Assembly: GCA_021835105.1 (NCBI GenBank)
Contig: JAKBQS010000023.1
Location: 1 to 12,416 of the forward strand
Reading direction: 5' to 3'
Length of the DNA: 12,416 nucleotides
Source of the DNA: Microcaldota archaeon
Lineage (GTDB): Archaea; Micrarchaeota; Micrarchaeia; Micrarchaeales; CABMGC01
Shown here: positions 1 through 5,950 of the stretch, piece by piece
How positions within the stretch are numbered: the first letter of the stretch is position 1
Layout: the number at the start of each line of letters is the position of its first letter
Made by a program: the position numbers and the translations under genes
Notes under the pieces: model-generated
The model's database searches: none
The model's input: only the letters and a program-made list of their open reading frames with translations
Told to the model about the DNA's origin: nothing

Positions 1-2
1 GA

Positions 3-83
3 ATTGCGTTCGAAGCCTCTTTGCATTGCTCAAGACTAAATCTAATTCCTCAAGGAATTTTCACAGTTATAGCAAGAAAGTAA
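3..83 (+). CDS. Partial C-terminus of a protein, possibly a class I methyltransferase
   Basis: An open frame runs in from the left edge and stops at TAA 81-83, leaving 26 residues that end in GIFTVIARK. A hydrophobic strand followed by a short basic end like this is common at the C-terminus of Rossmann-fold methyltransferases, including fibrillarin-like and UbiE-like ones, but 26 residues cannot prove homology. A second frame is also open here (positions 2-121, stop TAA at 119-121). Its translation is lysine-, serine- and tyrosine-rich and looks less protein-like. The gene would converge on the ATPase gene that ends at 299. The call rests on composition and an end motif only. Confidence 0.3.
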   Translation: MAFEASLHCSRLNLIPQGIFTVIARK

Positions 84-206
84 AGTACTATAACAAGATA
101 GTTTTATTGCGCCAATATATTTAAATATCTTGCTGTTTGTCTCTGATATGCGCCTTTCTGACAAACTGCGGACATTTATATGCAAACATAAATAAATGTT
201 GGGATG

Positions 207-231
207 GTGATAATATACGGTGATAATTACG
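207..231 (+). repeat. Short tandem repeat, two near-copies of GGTGATAATATAC
   Basis: GGTGATAATATAC (207-219 region) is followed at once by GGTGATAATTACG (220-231 region), two copies of a 12-13 nt unit in the gap between the left-edge gene and the ATPase gene. A TATA-like TTTATATG lies at about 174-181 on the plus strand, some 27 nt upstream of the first copy. A plus-strand transcript starting here is therefore conceivable. The G-rich stretch at 232-254 follows. The GTGATAA units resemble a degenerate C box, and a CTGA occurs at 271-274, but C/D-RNA architecture is not convincing. Confidence 0.4.
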
Positions 232-298
232 GACGGGGGAGGACCTGGTGGAGGCTAGATTTGTTATTATCTGATTTCTGCACCGCATTTTGGCGTGC

Positions 299-2104
299 TC
301 AGATACGGTCATTTGTACTTTTTTGTATTCGGAGTGCTTTTTCTTCTGCTTCTCCTGCAAGGTGTAATAAAAAGCCAGGCACCTCGCTTATAGATATTAC
401 TGAGACGTTTTCGACCCCGTTTAATGCCTGTTTGTAGTGCTCAAGCATGGATGGATTTGTTACTACGACTACTCTGTCGTACTTTTTCATTCGCATTTCT
501 ATCATCCTAATGCTCTCAGCAATCTTCTTCTTGCCTGTTTCATACTCTATGCCTATTCTCTCACCCTGCACGTATATCTCCGCGTCTGGATTGTTGGGAG
601 ACGAGAGCAGCCTTGGTTTTATCCCTGCTTTCTTGGCCTCATCTGCTATTGCGGCAAGAGATGCTTCGTGCTCTATGCTAAGGTTTCCTAAGGGTCTCAT
701 GACATATGCTGAGCCGGTCCCTACACATGGCTTGAAATATGATAAACGCCCTGCTGTTATTTCTTGCTTAGCCTGCGCCTCGGCATCAATAATATCTATC
801 CCGGAATCTGAAGCTATAGTATGTACATAATCATTAAATTTTACAGGGAAAGAGGGAAAGGTAATTTTGGCATGGTTCATTCTGCTGCGCGGAGAAGCTT
901 GCGCAGTGTTCCTGCCATTGCAATTTCGTATGCGAACCATCTCTGCTGATATCTTGTGGCTGCATATTATTGCCACCCCCACGCCAAGGTTCCCAAGCGC
1001 CATCTTGATGTGCGGGACTTTTGAATCGTTTCCACGGGAGAGTATCTTGGAGATGTAAGACAATTCCCCAGGTTCCCCTGAGCAGAACGCAATTATTGTT
1101 GAGGCGTTCTCAATTATCTGCGGATTCAGCTTTGTTGCAGTGTGGGTAGCCGCAATAAATCCCACCCCGTATTTGCGCCCTTCGCTTACTAGTGCTCTTG
1201 CAGTAGATTCCATCTCGCCTGAATTGCAGAGGACAAAGTCTGCCTCATCTATCGCGACAAGCAAACGAAGATTTTCTGATTCGCCGTCAGACTTCATCTT
1301 CAAACATATGCGCCTGAGGAGTTCGTATATGTATATTGATCTTAATTCACCGCTCCCAAGAGCAGCTAGGGAAAATGAGGTTATACCGCTGAAAAGGTCT
1401 GCTATTGATACAAATCCCCTTGAAAAAACCTCAGAGTCCAGCTGAGAGAGGCGCCCGTACATATGCTCAAGTGAATTCTTCTCCGATGAACTTCTAGAAT
1501 TTGAGATAAATATGCGCATCTCGGTGAGAAGATCGTGAACTGATGGAGGTGTGTTTGAACCTGACCACCTGCCTGTGCATCCCGCCTTTCTGTATGTATA
1601 AAAAAGACACCTGCGCAGCATTATCTCTTGGACGTAGCCCAGAGAGTACACTTCCTTTAGCATCTTTGACACCTGCTGTATTCTGGTTTGCACAGAAACC
1701 CCTTCCGGATCAAGTATGTTTATACCGTATTCAGACGATCTGGCCACCTTGCCACCCATTCCCCTAATTGTTTTCTCGTGCTCGTTGTGTGCATCTAGTA
1801 TGAGTACAGGTATTCCTGCAGAGCTTACCTGACATATAAGCGATTTGAGGAGGTAGCTTTTTCCATATCCTGAAGATCCCACTATCAGCATGTGTGGGTT
1901 AGGTTCGGATTTTAGACGTATGCAGACCATCCCCTTTGCCTTTTTCCACACATACGAATCCATGTCTGAATGCGCAGTGAGAATTACTGGCTTGTGCAGC
2001 ATGCGCACTCTTTCCCCAAAGTATAAAAGGTCTGATCCTGGTTTTCCCCTCTTTTCTATCAATGAATATGCCTTTGCATTAATTTTATCTAGTAATTTTA
2101 GCAT
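299..2104 (-). CDS. HerA/DUF87-like P-loop ATPase with C-terminal PD-(D/E)XK-like domain
   Basis: This is a DNA-pumping-type ATPase of the HerA/FtsK class. Numbering runs from the upstream ATG at 2125; subtract 7 for the start chosen here. Residues 83-90 are a Walker A motif (GSSGYGKS). Residues 288-296 are Walker B (LLVAIDEAD). Residues 324-342 (AATHTATKLNPQ..ENAS) match the sensor region in which HerA-like ATPases reject ends or bind neighbours. The last 130 residues form a second domain: helix with EHEAS (485-489), PD at 513-514, GIEYETGKK at 525-533, then a helix and a YDRVVVVT strand (549-556). That order fits a restriction-endonuclease-like fold. The usual ExK lysine is replaced by Glu (EYE), so catalysis is uncertain. 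The ATG at 2104 is preferred because GGTGA sits 4 nt upstream; an ATG at 2125 would add seven residues and lacks such a site. No NurA-like gene is adjacent. The ATPase call is firm; substrate and partners are unknown. Confidence 0.87.
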   Translation of the reverse strand: MLKLLDKINAKAYSLIEKRGKPGSDLLYFGERVRMLHKPVILTAHSDMDSYVWKKAKGMVCIRLKSEPNPHMLIVGSSGYGKSYLLKSLICQVSSAGIPVLILDAHNEHEKTIRGMGGKVARSSEYGINILDPEGVSVQTRIQQVSKMLKEVYSLGYVQEIMLRRCLFYTYRKAGCTGRWSGSNTPPSVHDLLTEMRIFISNSRSSSEKNSLEHMYGRLSQLDSEVFSRGFVSIADLFSGITSFSLAALGSGELRSIYIYELLRRICLKMKSDGESENLRLLVAIDEADFVLCNSGEMESTARALVSEGRKYGVGFIAATHTATKLNPQIIENASTIIAFCSGEPGELSYISKILSRGNDSKVPHIKMALGNLGVGVAIICSHKISAEMVRIRNCNGRNTAQASPRSRMNHAKITFPSFPVKFNDYVHTIASDSGIDIIDAEAQAKQEITAGRLSYFKPCVGTGSAYVMRPLGNLSIEHEASLAAIADEAKKAGIKPRLLSSPNNPDAEIYVQGERIGIEYETGKKKIAESIRMIEMRMKKYDRVVVVTNPSMLEHYKQALNGVENVSVISISEVPGFLLHLAGEAEEKALRIQKSTNDRI

Positions 2105-2108
2105 TTTT

Positions 2109-2113
2109 TCACC
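2109..2113 (-). promoter_or_regulatory. Shine-Dalgarno GGTGA deciding the ATPase start
   Basis: GGTGA on the minus strand lies 4 nt before ATG 2104-2102. It is inside the coding extension that the upstream ATG (2125) would require, so it favours the shorter, 601-residue product. Confidence 0.6.
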
Positions 2114-2114
2114 A

Positions 2115-2121
2115 TTATAAA
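2115..2121 (+). promoter_or_regulatory. TATA-like box (TTATAAA) for the YdcF-like gene
   Basis: TTATAAA lies 33-39 nt upstream of ATG 2154 on the plus strand. An archaeal TATA box places the transcript start about 26-27 nt downstream, near 2145, giving a leader of roughly 9 nt. No Shine-Dalgarno is visible before 2154. The box lies within the few bases between the two candidate starts of the divergent ATPase gene. Confidence 0.4.
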
Positions 2122-2153
2122 CCATATTTATTCTTTCTCATCAATAGCACATC

Positions 2154-2789
2154 ATGCAAAAATCGGCTATTGTAGTGCTTGGCAATAGCGTGGCGGAGGA
2201 TGGTACCCTGCCCAAGGCTGCGATAAGACTTGTCGAGCGTGCTGCCGATGAATACAGAAGTGGAAATTTCGATGTCGTGCTATTTACCGGGAGATGGTCT
2301 CACAGGCTCAAATTTACGCCTGCAAAGAGCGAGGCTTCAGCCATGGCTGACTATGCAGTCACGCTCTGCATACCTCCAGAGCGCATTATGAAAGAGGAAG
2401 CATCTCAGGATACCATAGGCAATGCGCTCTTCTCTAGGAAGTTACTGGAAGATTACAGGACCCTGCTTTTGGTAGTATATGACTACCATAAGGACAGGGC
2501 AGAATTTATATTCAGAAAGGTATTTGGAGATGGATATAAAATTGGCTTTTCAGTTGTGAACAGCCTGATGGACAATAGGAGACTTGCGCTTGTCAAGGAG
2601 GCGGAAGAACATTCTTTACTTCTGGTAAAGCTCTACTTCAATGGAGTAGCAGACGGAGATTACAGCGCAATAGAAAGACTTGTGCGCGAAACGCACCAGA
2701 TATATGCAGCTTCCCCGAAGATACCAGACTGGCTATCAATTGAGCTTAGGAAGCTTGATGCACTCAGGGAGAAAAGCAGGAAATCGTGA
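2154..2789 (+). CDS. DUF218/YdcF-like (ElyC/SanA/YdcF family) protein
   Basis: This 211-residue protein has the DUF218 pattern: an opening strand IVVLG (residues 6-10) followed by DGTLPKAAIRL, a second strand VVLFTGRW (41-48), KSEA (58-61), the EEASQDTIGNA segment (81-91) equivalent to the family's E..S.nT..NA motif, and DYHKDRAEFIF (110-120) matching its H..RA motif. Bacterial relatives such as YdcF, SanA and ElyC are linked to envelope functions; YdcF binds S-adenosylmethionine in vitro. This copy has no signal peptide or membrane segment, so it is probably cytosolic, unlike SanA and ElyC. Its substrate is unknown. It diverges from the ATPase gene and ends 8 nt from the convergent endonuclease IV gene, so no operon partner is evident. 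Confidence 0.8.
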   Translation: MQKSAIVVLGNSVAEDGTLPKAAIRLVERAADEYRSGNFDVVLFTGRWSHRLKFTPAKSEASAMADYAVTLCIPPERIMKEEASQDTIGNALFSRKLLEDYRTLLLVVYDYHKDRAEFIFRKVFGDGYKIGFSVVNSLMDNRRLALVKEAEEHSLLLVKLYFNGVADGDYSAIERLVRETHQIYAASPKIPDWLSIELRKLDALREKSRKS

Positions 2790-2797
2790 CTGGTTGG

Positions 2798-3619
2798 CTA
2801 CTGGCGTTCCAAAGACCGCATGAGTCTCATCTCTTTAACCTGAAACCTTTCATCAGGATAAGGAGTTTCCATCACCAGAGGGATCTTTGCTATGCGCCTG
2901 TCTGACACAAATCGCGATATCGATTCTCTGCCTATACATCCATATCCTATGCATGAATGTCTGTCCCTGTGCGATCCTATCGGATACTTGGCGTCGTTCA
3001 TGTGTATTAATTTAACATTCTCGATGCCCACTTCAGAATCAAGCGAGTCGATAAATTCAGCATCGCCTATATCGTAACCTGCAGCAAAAGCATGGCACGT
3101 ATCTATGCACAAATAGGCATTATACCCGCCTGCCAGGTCCATTAATGCTGCCAATTCATTGATTGTGGACCCTACGCTGTTTCTCTGCCCGGCCTCGTTC
3201 TCCAGGAGAAATGATACACCATCCCGTTCGGCTTGCGCAAGGGCTTCGGCCAGTCTTTTCGCTCCTTCAACTGCACCTGTGCCCATACTGCTGCCAAGGT
3301 GCACAACCAGATTACTTATGCCCAGCGAGCTGCAGATATCTGCCTGCGAGGCGAGGGAAGCCACAGATTTGGAGTATACTTCACGATTAGGGGATGAGAG
3401 GTTTGGAAGGTATGGCATATGAACAAATACCGGAGTTATCCCGTATCTTTTCCTTGCCGATAGGAAATTATTTACTTCATTTTTTGAAATCGGGCTTGAA
3501 CTCCAGGTTCGCGGGTTTGAGGCAAATATCTGCATGGTTGTGCACCCTACAGACGATGCCCTCTCGAATGCCTTCCATAATCCTCCAGATGCGGATACGT
3601 GGTAGCCCAGGTTAAGCAT
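2798..3619 (-). CDS. nfo: Endonuclease IV (AP endonuclease, TIM-barrel, metal-dependent)
   Basis: Endonuclease IV cleaves DNA 5' to abasic sites in base-excision repair. The 273-residue protein is close to the 280-285 usual length and begins with the family's GYHVSASGG. The metal ligands are all visible: H67 (VHMPYLPNL), H107 (VVHLGSS), E140 (LLENEAGQ), D173 and H176 (CIDTCHAFAAGYD), H206 (IHMNDAK), D219 and H221 (SHRDRH) and E251 (METPYPDE). Nothing is missing, so an active enzyme is expected. A near-symmetrical TATA element lies 16-28 nt upstream of ATG 3619, pointing to a leaderless or almost leaderless message; no Shine-Dalgarno is seen. It diverges from the UPF0047 gene and converges on the YdcF-like gene. 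Confidence 0.96.
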   Translation of the reverse strand: MLNLGYHVSASGGLWKAFERASSVGCTTMQIFASNPRTWSSSPISKNEVNNFLSARKRYGITPVFVHMPYLPNLSSPNREVYSKSVASLASQADICSSLGISNLVVHLGSSMGTGAVEGAKRLAEALAQAERDGVSFLLENEAGQRNSVGSTINELAALMDLAGGYNAYLCIDTCHAFAAGYDIGDAEFIDSLDSEVGIENVKLIHMNDAKYPIGSHRDRHSCIGYGCIGRESISRFVSDRRIAKIPLVMETPYPDERFQVKEMRLMRSLERQ

Positions 3620-3634
3620 ACTCTGGAGTAGCGC

Positions 3635-3647
3635 ATAAAATATTTAA
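3635..3647. promoter_or_regulatory. Shared TATA-like element between nfo and the UPF0047 gene
   Basis: ATAAAATATTTAA reads as a TATA box on both strands. Its centre (about 3641) is 22 nt from the nfo ATG (3619) and 30 nt from the plus-strand ATG (3671). Both distances fit leaderless or almost leaderless transcripts. No other TATA candidate is as well placed in the 51-nt gap, although the AT-rich stretch at 3661-3670 is nearby. Confidence 0.45.
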
Positions 3648-3670
3648 TTTAGTGCATCTGATATATTATT

Positions 3671-4093
3671 ATGGATATTTATACTGAACGCATGCTCATT
3701 TACAAGAAGAAGAAGGAGATGGAAGTTATAGATTTAACCGAGATAGCTGACAGATTTATCAGAGGGAAAGGCCTTCGCGAAGGTAATCTCACAATATTTG
3801 TACCCGGATCGACAGGCGCGGTTAGCACAATAGAATATGATCCCAACCTGATACATGATTTTGAGAAGGCACTGGAAAGGCTGGCGCCTTCTGACATAGA
3901 GTACGAGCACCACAAGACATGGGGAGACTATAACGGAAAGAGCCATATAAGGGCAACTGTAATAGGACCAAGCCTTACCGTTCCATTCTACGAATCAAGG
4001 CTGATAATCGGAAGGTGGCAGAGCATAGTGCTTATAGACTTAGATGTTCCAGAGAGGAGCCGAGAAATAATATTGCAGGCAATTGGCATATAG
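3671..4093 (+). CDS. UPF0047/YjbQ-family protein
   Basis: This 140-residue cytosolic protein matches the YjbQ/UPF0047 family along its whole length: GSTGAVSTIEYDPNLIHDF (46-64), ALERLAPSDIEYEHH (67-81), NGKSHIRATVIGPSLTVPF (88-106), IIGRWQSIVLIDLD (112-125) and a C-terminal VxxxxIG strand. Most bacterial members carry HTTAALTINE at the first motif; the STGAV..IEYDP form here is the common archaeal version. His 80, His 81, Asn 88 and His 92 lie where the family has its conserved polar cluster. Some members replace thiamine-phosphate synthase activity weakly, but the true reaction is unsettled. The gene starts almost directly at its predicted transcript start and ends 1 nt from the convergent gene at 4095. 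Confidence 0.88.
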   Translation: MDIYTERMLIYKKKKEMEVIDLTEIADRFIRGKGLREGNLTIFVPGSTGAVSTIEYDPNLIHDFEKALERLAPSDIEYEHHKTWGDYNGKSHIRATVIGPSLTVPFYESRLIIGRWQSIVLIDLDVPERSREIILQAIGI

Positions 4094-4094
4094 A

Positions 4095-4634
4095 TTATTT
4101 TAAGAGTGAATTTCCGCATTTTATAAGGACTCTTTCCAGTATAATCCACTCGTCAGGATCCAGTGCTTCCTTGCTTATGTAACTGTCGGAAAGAAGAGAG
4201 GCAAGGATAGATATACGCTCAGGCTTAGAAGTAATTGTATTTATGAATGCATCCTCAATGCTTGAGGAAGCTATTGCACGACCTACATCGGAATCCCAAT
4301 CCTGAAGCCCTTCTACTATCCCAAATAACTTTTCCAGTTCGGATACCGCTTCGTTAAACTTTGCCGTTCTGCCGCCTTGCGATACTGCCCCATTTTCCTG
4401 AAGCATCTCGAATTCATGCTTGCTCTTTAAAAGGTTGCCGATAAGGAACATGTCCCTGCTCAGCGAGTCAGACGCATCGTCAAACTCAAGCATTTTTCCT
4501 TCTATGCTTATGTTCCCCTTATCAACTTCTTCGTAGAATATGCGTATTGCTGCCGCTGCCGCCTCATCTTTTAGTTTAATTAGTATCTCGCTCGCATCCA
4601 TCCATGCGGTATGTTGCACATTATCACTCATCAC
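4095..4634 (-). CDS. Hypothetical acidic helical cytosolic protein
   Basis: I do not recognise this 179-residue protein. It has no signal peptide, membrane segment or known motif. It is acidic (many Asp/Glu, for example in residues 33-58), Leu/Ile-rich and probably mostly helical, with an Ala run near residues 25-29. It begins with GTG at 4634, directly followed by ATG at 4631; AGGA about 8 nt ahead could serve either. Only 11 nt separate it from the stop of the upstream glycoprotein-like gene on the same strand, so the two are probably co-transcribed and may work together at the membrane. That partnership is inferred from position alone. Confidence 0.7.
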   Translation of the reverse strand: MMSDNVQHTAWMDASEILIKLKDEAAAAAIRIFYEEVDKGNISIEGKMLEFDDASDSLSRDMFLIGNLLKSKHEFEMLQENGAVSQGGRTAKFNEAVSELEKLFGIVEGLQDWDSDVGRAIASSSIEDAFINTITSKPERISILASLLSDSYISKEALDPDEWIILERVLIKCGNSLLK

Positions 4635-4645
4635 AAGAGTCCTGG

Positions 4646-5425
4646 TTATTGTCTTGAAAGTGCAGAATAGAATATTTGTATGGTATTAGATGTATTTATG
4701 CTGCCCCCTGCTATCGCAATTCCGAACATATTGCCTTTGTAAGCCGCGAATATAGTTTCGTTTGAATACTGCGTAGGTCTGCCAATATAAGAGTATGACA
4801 TGCCTGAATAGGTTTCCCCGAAGAACCCAGTGTTTGGGGCTGCGTTAGAGGTTATGTTCTCCATATCCTGCTCAAATATCCCGTATATCTTCCCTGCATA
4901 AGTTGAGTTTACCAGGAACGCGACAAGAGTATCGTTGGTAGAATTATTTGTATAATTATACCCCACACCCCACACACTCCTTATTTGGATACCTGAAAGC
5001 TGATCCTGAATCTGGCTGCCAAATCCCGTAGTGAAATTTGTAATATTTACATATTCTGCAGAATATGTTCCTGTGCTGTAATTTCCACCGAGTCCGAGAA
5101 CCCTGCCTGCATCTGATGGAGTTATTGGATTTGAATACGCAGACTGGTTTAAGATTGTAGTGGTAGTCGTATTTACCGAGGTTGTGCTGTTGGTTACATT
5201 GTATACAACCGTAGAAGTCGTATAATTTGCGCTTGCATTTAATGTTGTAGCTGTTGCAGGGCTGTTTGTAGGCAGGGTAGAATTCTGCTGCTTTGCTGTA
5301 GAACCTGGCTGGTATAGTATTGTAATTACCACTATTAAGGCAACGAGCGCAACTAAGGCATACTGGACTGCCTTGCTCCTATCAATCCCGGCCTTCTGCC
5401 GTGATATAACCTTTGTGTTTGCCAT
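4646..5425 (-). CDS. Membrane-anchored extracellular protein, dense in N-glycosylation sequons
   Basis: The 259-residue protein has a basic N-terminus (K5, R9, K11, R16, K18), one membrane segment at about 20-38, and an outer part of roughly 220 residues. I count 18 N-X-S/T sequons in that outer part: N48, 63, 67, 76, 79, 85, 93, 115, 127, 130, 157, 160, 161, 164, 173, 190, 222 and 244. Residues 45-95 are a Ser/Thr/Asn-rich low-complexity stalk. Residues 103-259 look like a folded domain with no cysteine. The arrangement fits an anchored, heavily N-glycosylated archaeal surface protein with N-terminus inside. I recognise no catalytic motif or family. A TATA-like CTTTTAATATTAT sits about 29 nt upstream of the ATG, with no Shine-Dalgarno, so the message is probably leaderless. 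The acidic protein at 4095-4634 follows in the same unit. Confidence 0.75.
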   Translation of the reverse strand: MANTKVISRQKAGIDRSKAVQYALVALVALIVVITILYQPGSTAKQQNSTLPTNSPATATTLNASANYTTSTVVYNVTNSTTSVNTTTTTILNQSAYSNPITPSDAGRVLGLGGNYSTGTYSAEYVNITNFTTGFGSQIQDQLSGIQIRSVWGVGYNYTNNSTNDTLVAFLVNSTYAGKIYGIFEQDMENITSNAAPNTGFFGETYSGMSYSYIGRPTQYSNETIFAAYKGNMFGIAIAGGSINTSNTIQIFYSALSRQ

Positions 5426-5447
5426 ATAGTCTATCGTTTATCGCATG

Positions 5448-5460
5448 ATAATATTAAAAG
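5448..5460 (-). promoter_or_regulatory. TATA-like box for the surface-protein operon
   Basis: CTTTTAATATTAT on the minus strand is centred 29 nt upstream of ATG 5425. This spacing predicts transcription starting within a few bases of the start codon. Confidence 0.4.
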
Positions 5461-5532
5461 ATTTACTTATTTCCTTGGAAAATGGCGCGATTGACACGCG
5501 CATGTGATACAGCTCACTATATTGGTTCTAAT

Positions 5533-5554
5533 GGGTGCGGGGAGGCCGCCACCC
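5533..5554. other. GC-rich hairpin downstream of the 76-residue gene
   Basis: GGGTGCGG (5533-5540) pairs with CCGC-C-ACCC (5546-5554): eight base pairs with one bulged C and a GGAGG loop. It starts 8 nt past the stop of the minus-strand gene at 5563. No T-run follows on either strand, so it may be an RNA-processing or stability element rather than a standard terminator. A smaller GCGCG/CGCGC stem lies at 5485-5501. Confidence 0.45.
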
Positions 5555-5562
5555 GCAATTTA

Positions 5563-5793
5563 CTAGATGTGTCTGAGCTGACATGTCACCGAGCCGTCCT
5601 TTATCTGCACTGATAGGACATACGCTATGTTTATCCCAGACATTGCATGCTGCGAGCATGAATCTAAAGAAAAGAGGATGTTCCTCACAATCTCTTTTAT
5701 GCCCGCTAGTTCCTCCTCGGTAAGCCAGTATTCTGCGGCCTCACTTTTTACCAACTTTTCTGCTGCCAACTCACCCTCATGTTTTTTCTTCAT
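5563..5793 (-). CDS. Small hypothetical protein, 76 residues
   Basis: I do not recognise this protein. The first half is charged and probably helical (MKKKHEGELAAEKLVKSEA, then LTEEELAGIKEIVRNILFSL); the second half holds two cysteines (46, 71) and two likely strands (NIAYVLSVQI, SVTCQLRHI). There is no membrane segment. It is probably real: GGTGA sits 4 nt before ATG 5793, the residue pattern is protein-like, and an AT-rich promoter zone lies upstream at 5870-5940. A possible 17-codon ORF ends inside its ribosome-binding site. A candidate small RNA transcribed in the opposite direction carries a stretch complementary to that site, so control at translation is plausible but unproven. Confidence 0.6.
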   Translation of the reverse strand: MKKKHEGELAAEKLVKSEAAEYWLTEEELAGIKEIVRNILFSLDSCSQHAMSGINIAYVLSVQIKDGSVTCQLRHI

Positions 5794-5797
5794 TCTA

Positions 5798-5851
5798 TCA
5801 CCAAGAACAGGAGACTTCCGCCTTTGCCATGTTTATTGCGTTGGCACGCAT
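5798..5851 (-). CDS. Possible 17-codon leader ORF upstream of the 76-residue gene
   Basis: ATG at 5851 opens a frame encoding MRANAINMAKAEVSCSW and stops at TGA 5800-5798. That TGA is the last three bases of the GGTGA that serves the next gene. GGGG lies 3 nt upstream of the ATG, and a TATA-like element at about 5880-5887 would start the transcript roughly 7 nt before it. The frame differs from that of the downstream gene. It could couple translation of the two or act as a regulatory leader; it could also be chance, since 17 codons open frequently. Confidence 0.3.
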   Translation of the reverse strand: MRANAINMAKAEVSCSW

Positions 5852-5879
5852 TTCCCCAAAAGATATTATACATAGATAA

Positions 5880-5887
5880 ATTATATA
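5880..5887 (-). promoter_or_regulatory. TATA-like box in a strongly AT-rich divergent promoter zone
   Basis: TATATAAT on the minus strand is centred near 5884 and predicts a transcript start near 5858, upstream of the leader ORF and the 76-residue gene. It lies in a run of about 70 bases (5870-5940) that is nearly all A and T and separates that gene from the plus-strand RNA candidate. Several other TATA-like matches occur here, so the exact box is uncertain. Confidence 0.4.
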
Positions 5888-5923
5888 TACTTTACTATAC
5901 GATTATATAATTAAGTATAAAGA

Positions 5924-5932
5924 TTTATATAT
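5924..5932 (+). promoter_or_regulatory. TATA-like box for the candidate small RNA
   Basis: TTTATATAT is centred about 27 nt before the first base of the first hairpin (5954). This is the spacing expected for an archaeal transcript beginning at about 5950-5955. Confidence 0.4.
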
Positions 5933-5950
5933 TTTTACAGTGTATAATAC

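Noticed and set aside
148..170. Similarity between 148-170 and part of nfo (about 2889-2911), both with TATGCGCCTnTCTGACA
   Set aside because: About 17 matching bases with an indel; the reading frame around the left copy shows no further endonuclease IV sequence, so a gene remnant is not supported.
279..297. Imperfect hairpin GCACcGC/GCGTGC just past the ATPase stop
   Set aside because: Only six pairs with a bulge and no T-run; not enough to call a terminator.
204..437. Plus-strand reading frame of 77 codons beginning near the tandem repeat
   Set aside because: Most of it lies opposite the ATPase coding region and its translation has no protein-like pattern; it is a shadow frame.
5515..5560. 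tRNA-like piece GGTTCTAAT beside a GC-rich stem
   Set aside because: No matching acceptor, D or anticodon stems can be built around it.
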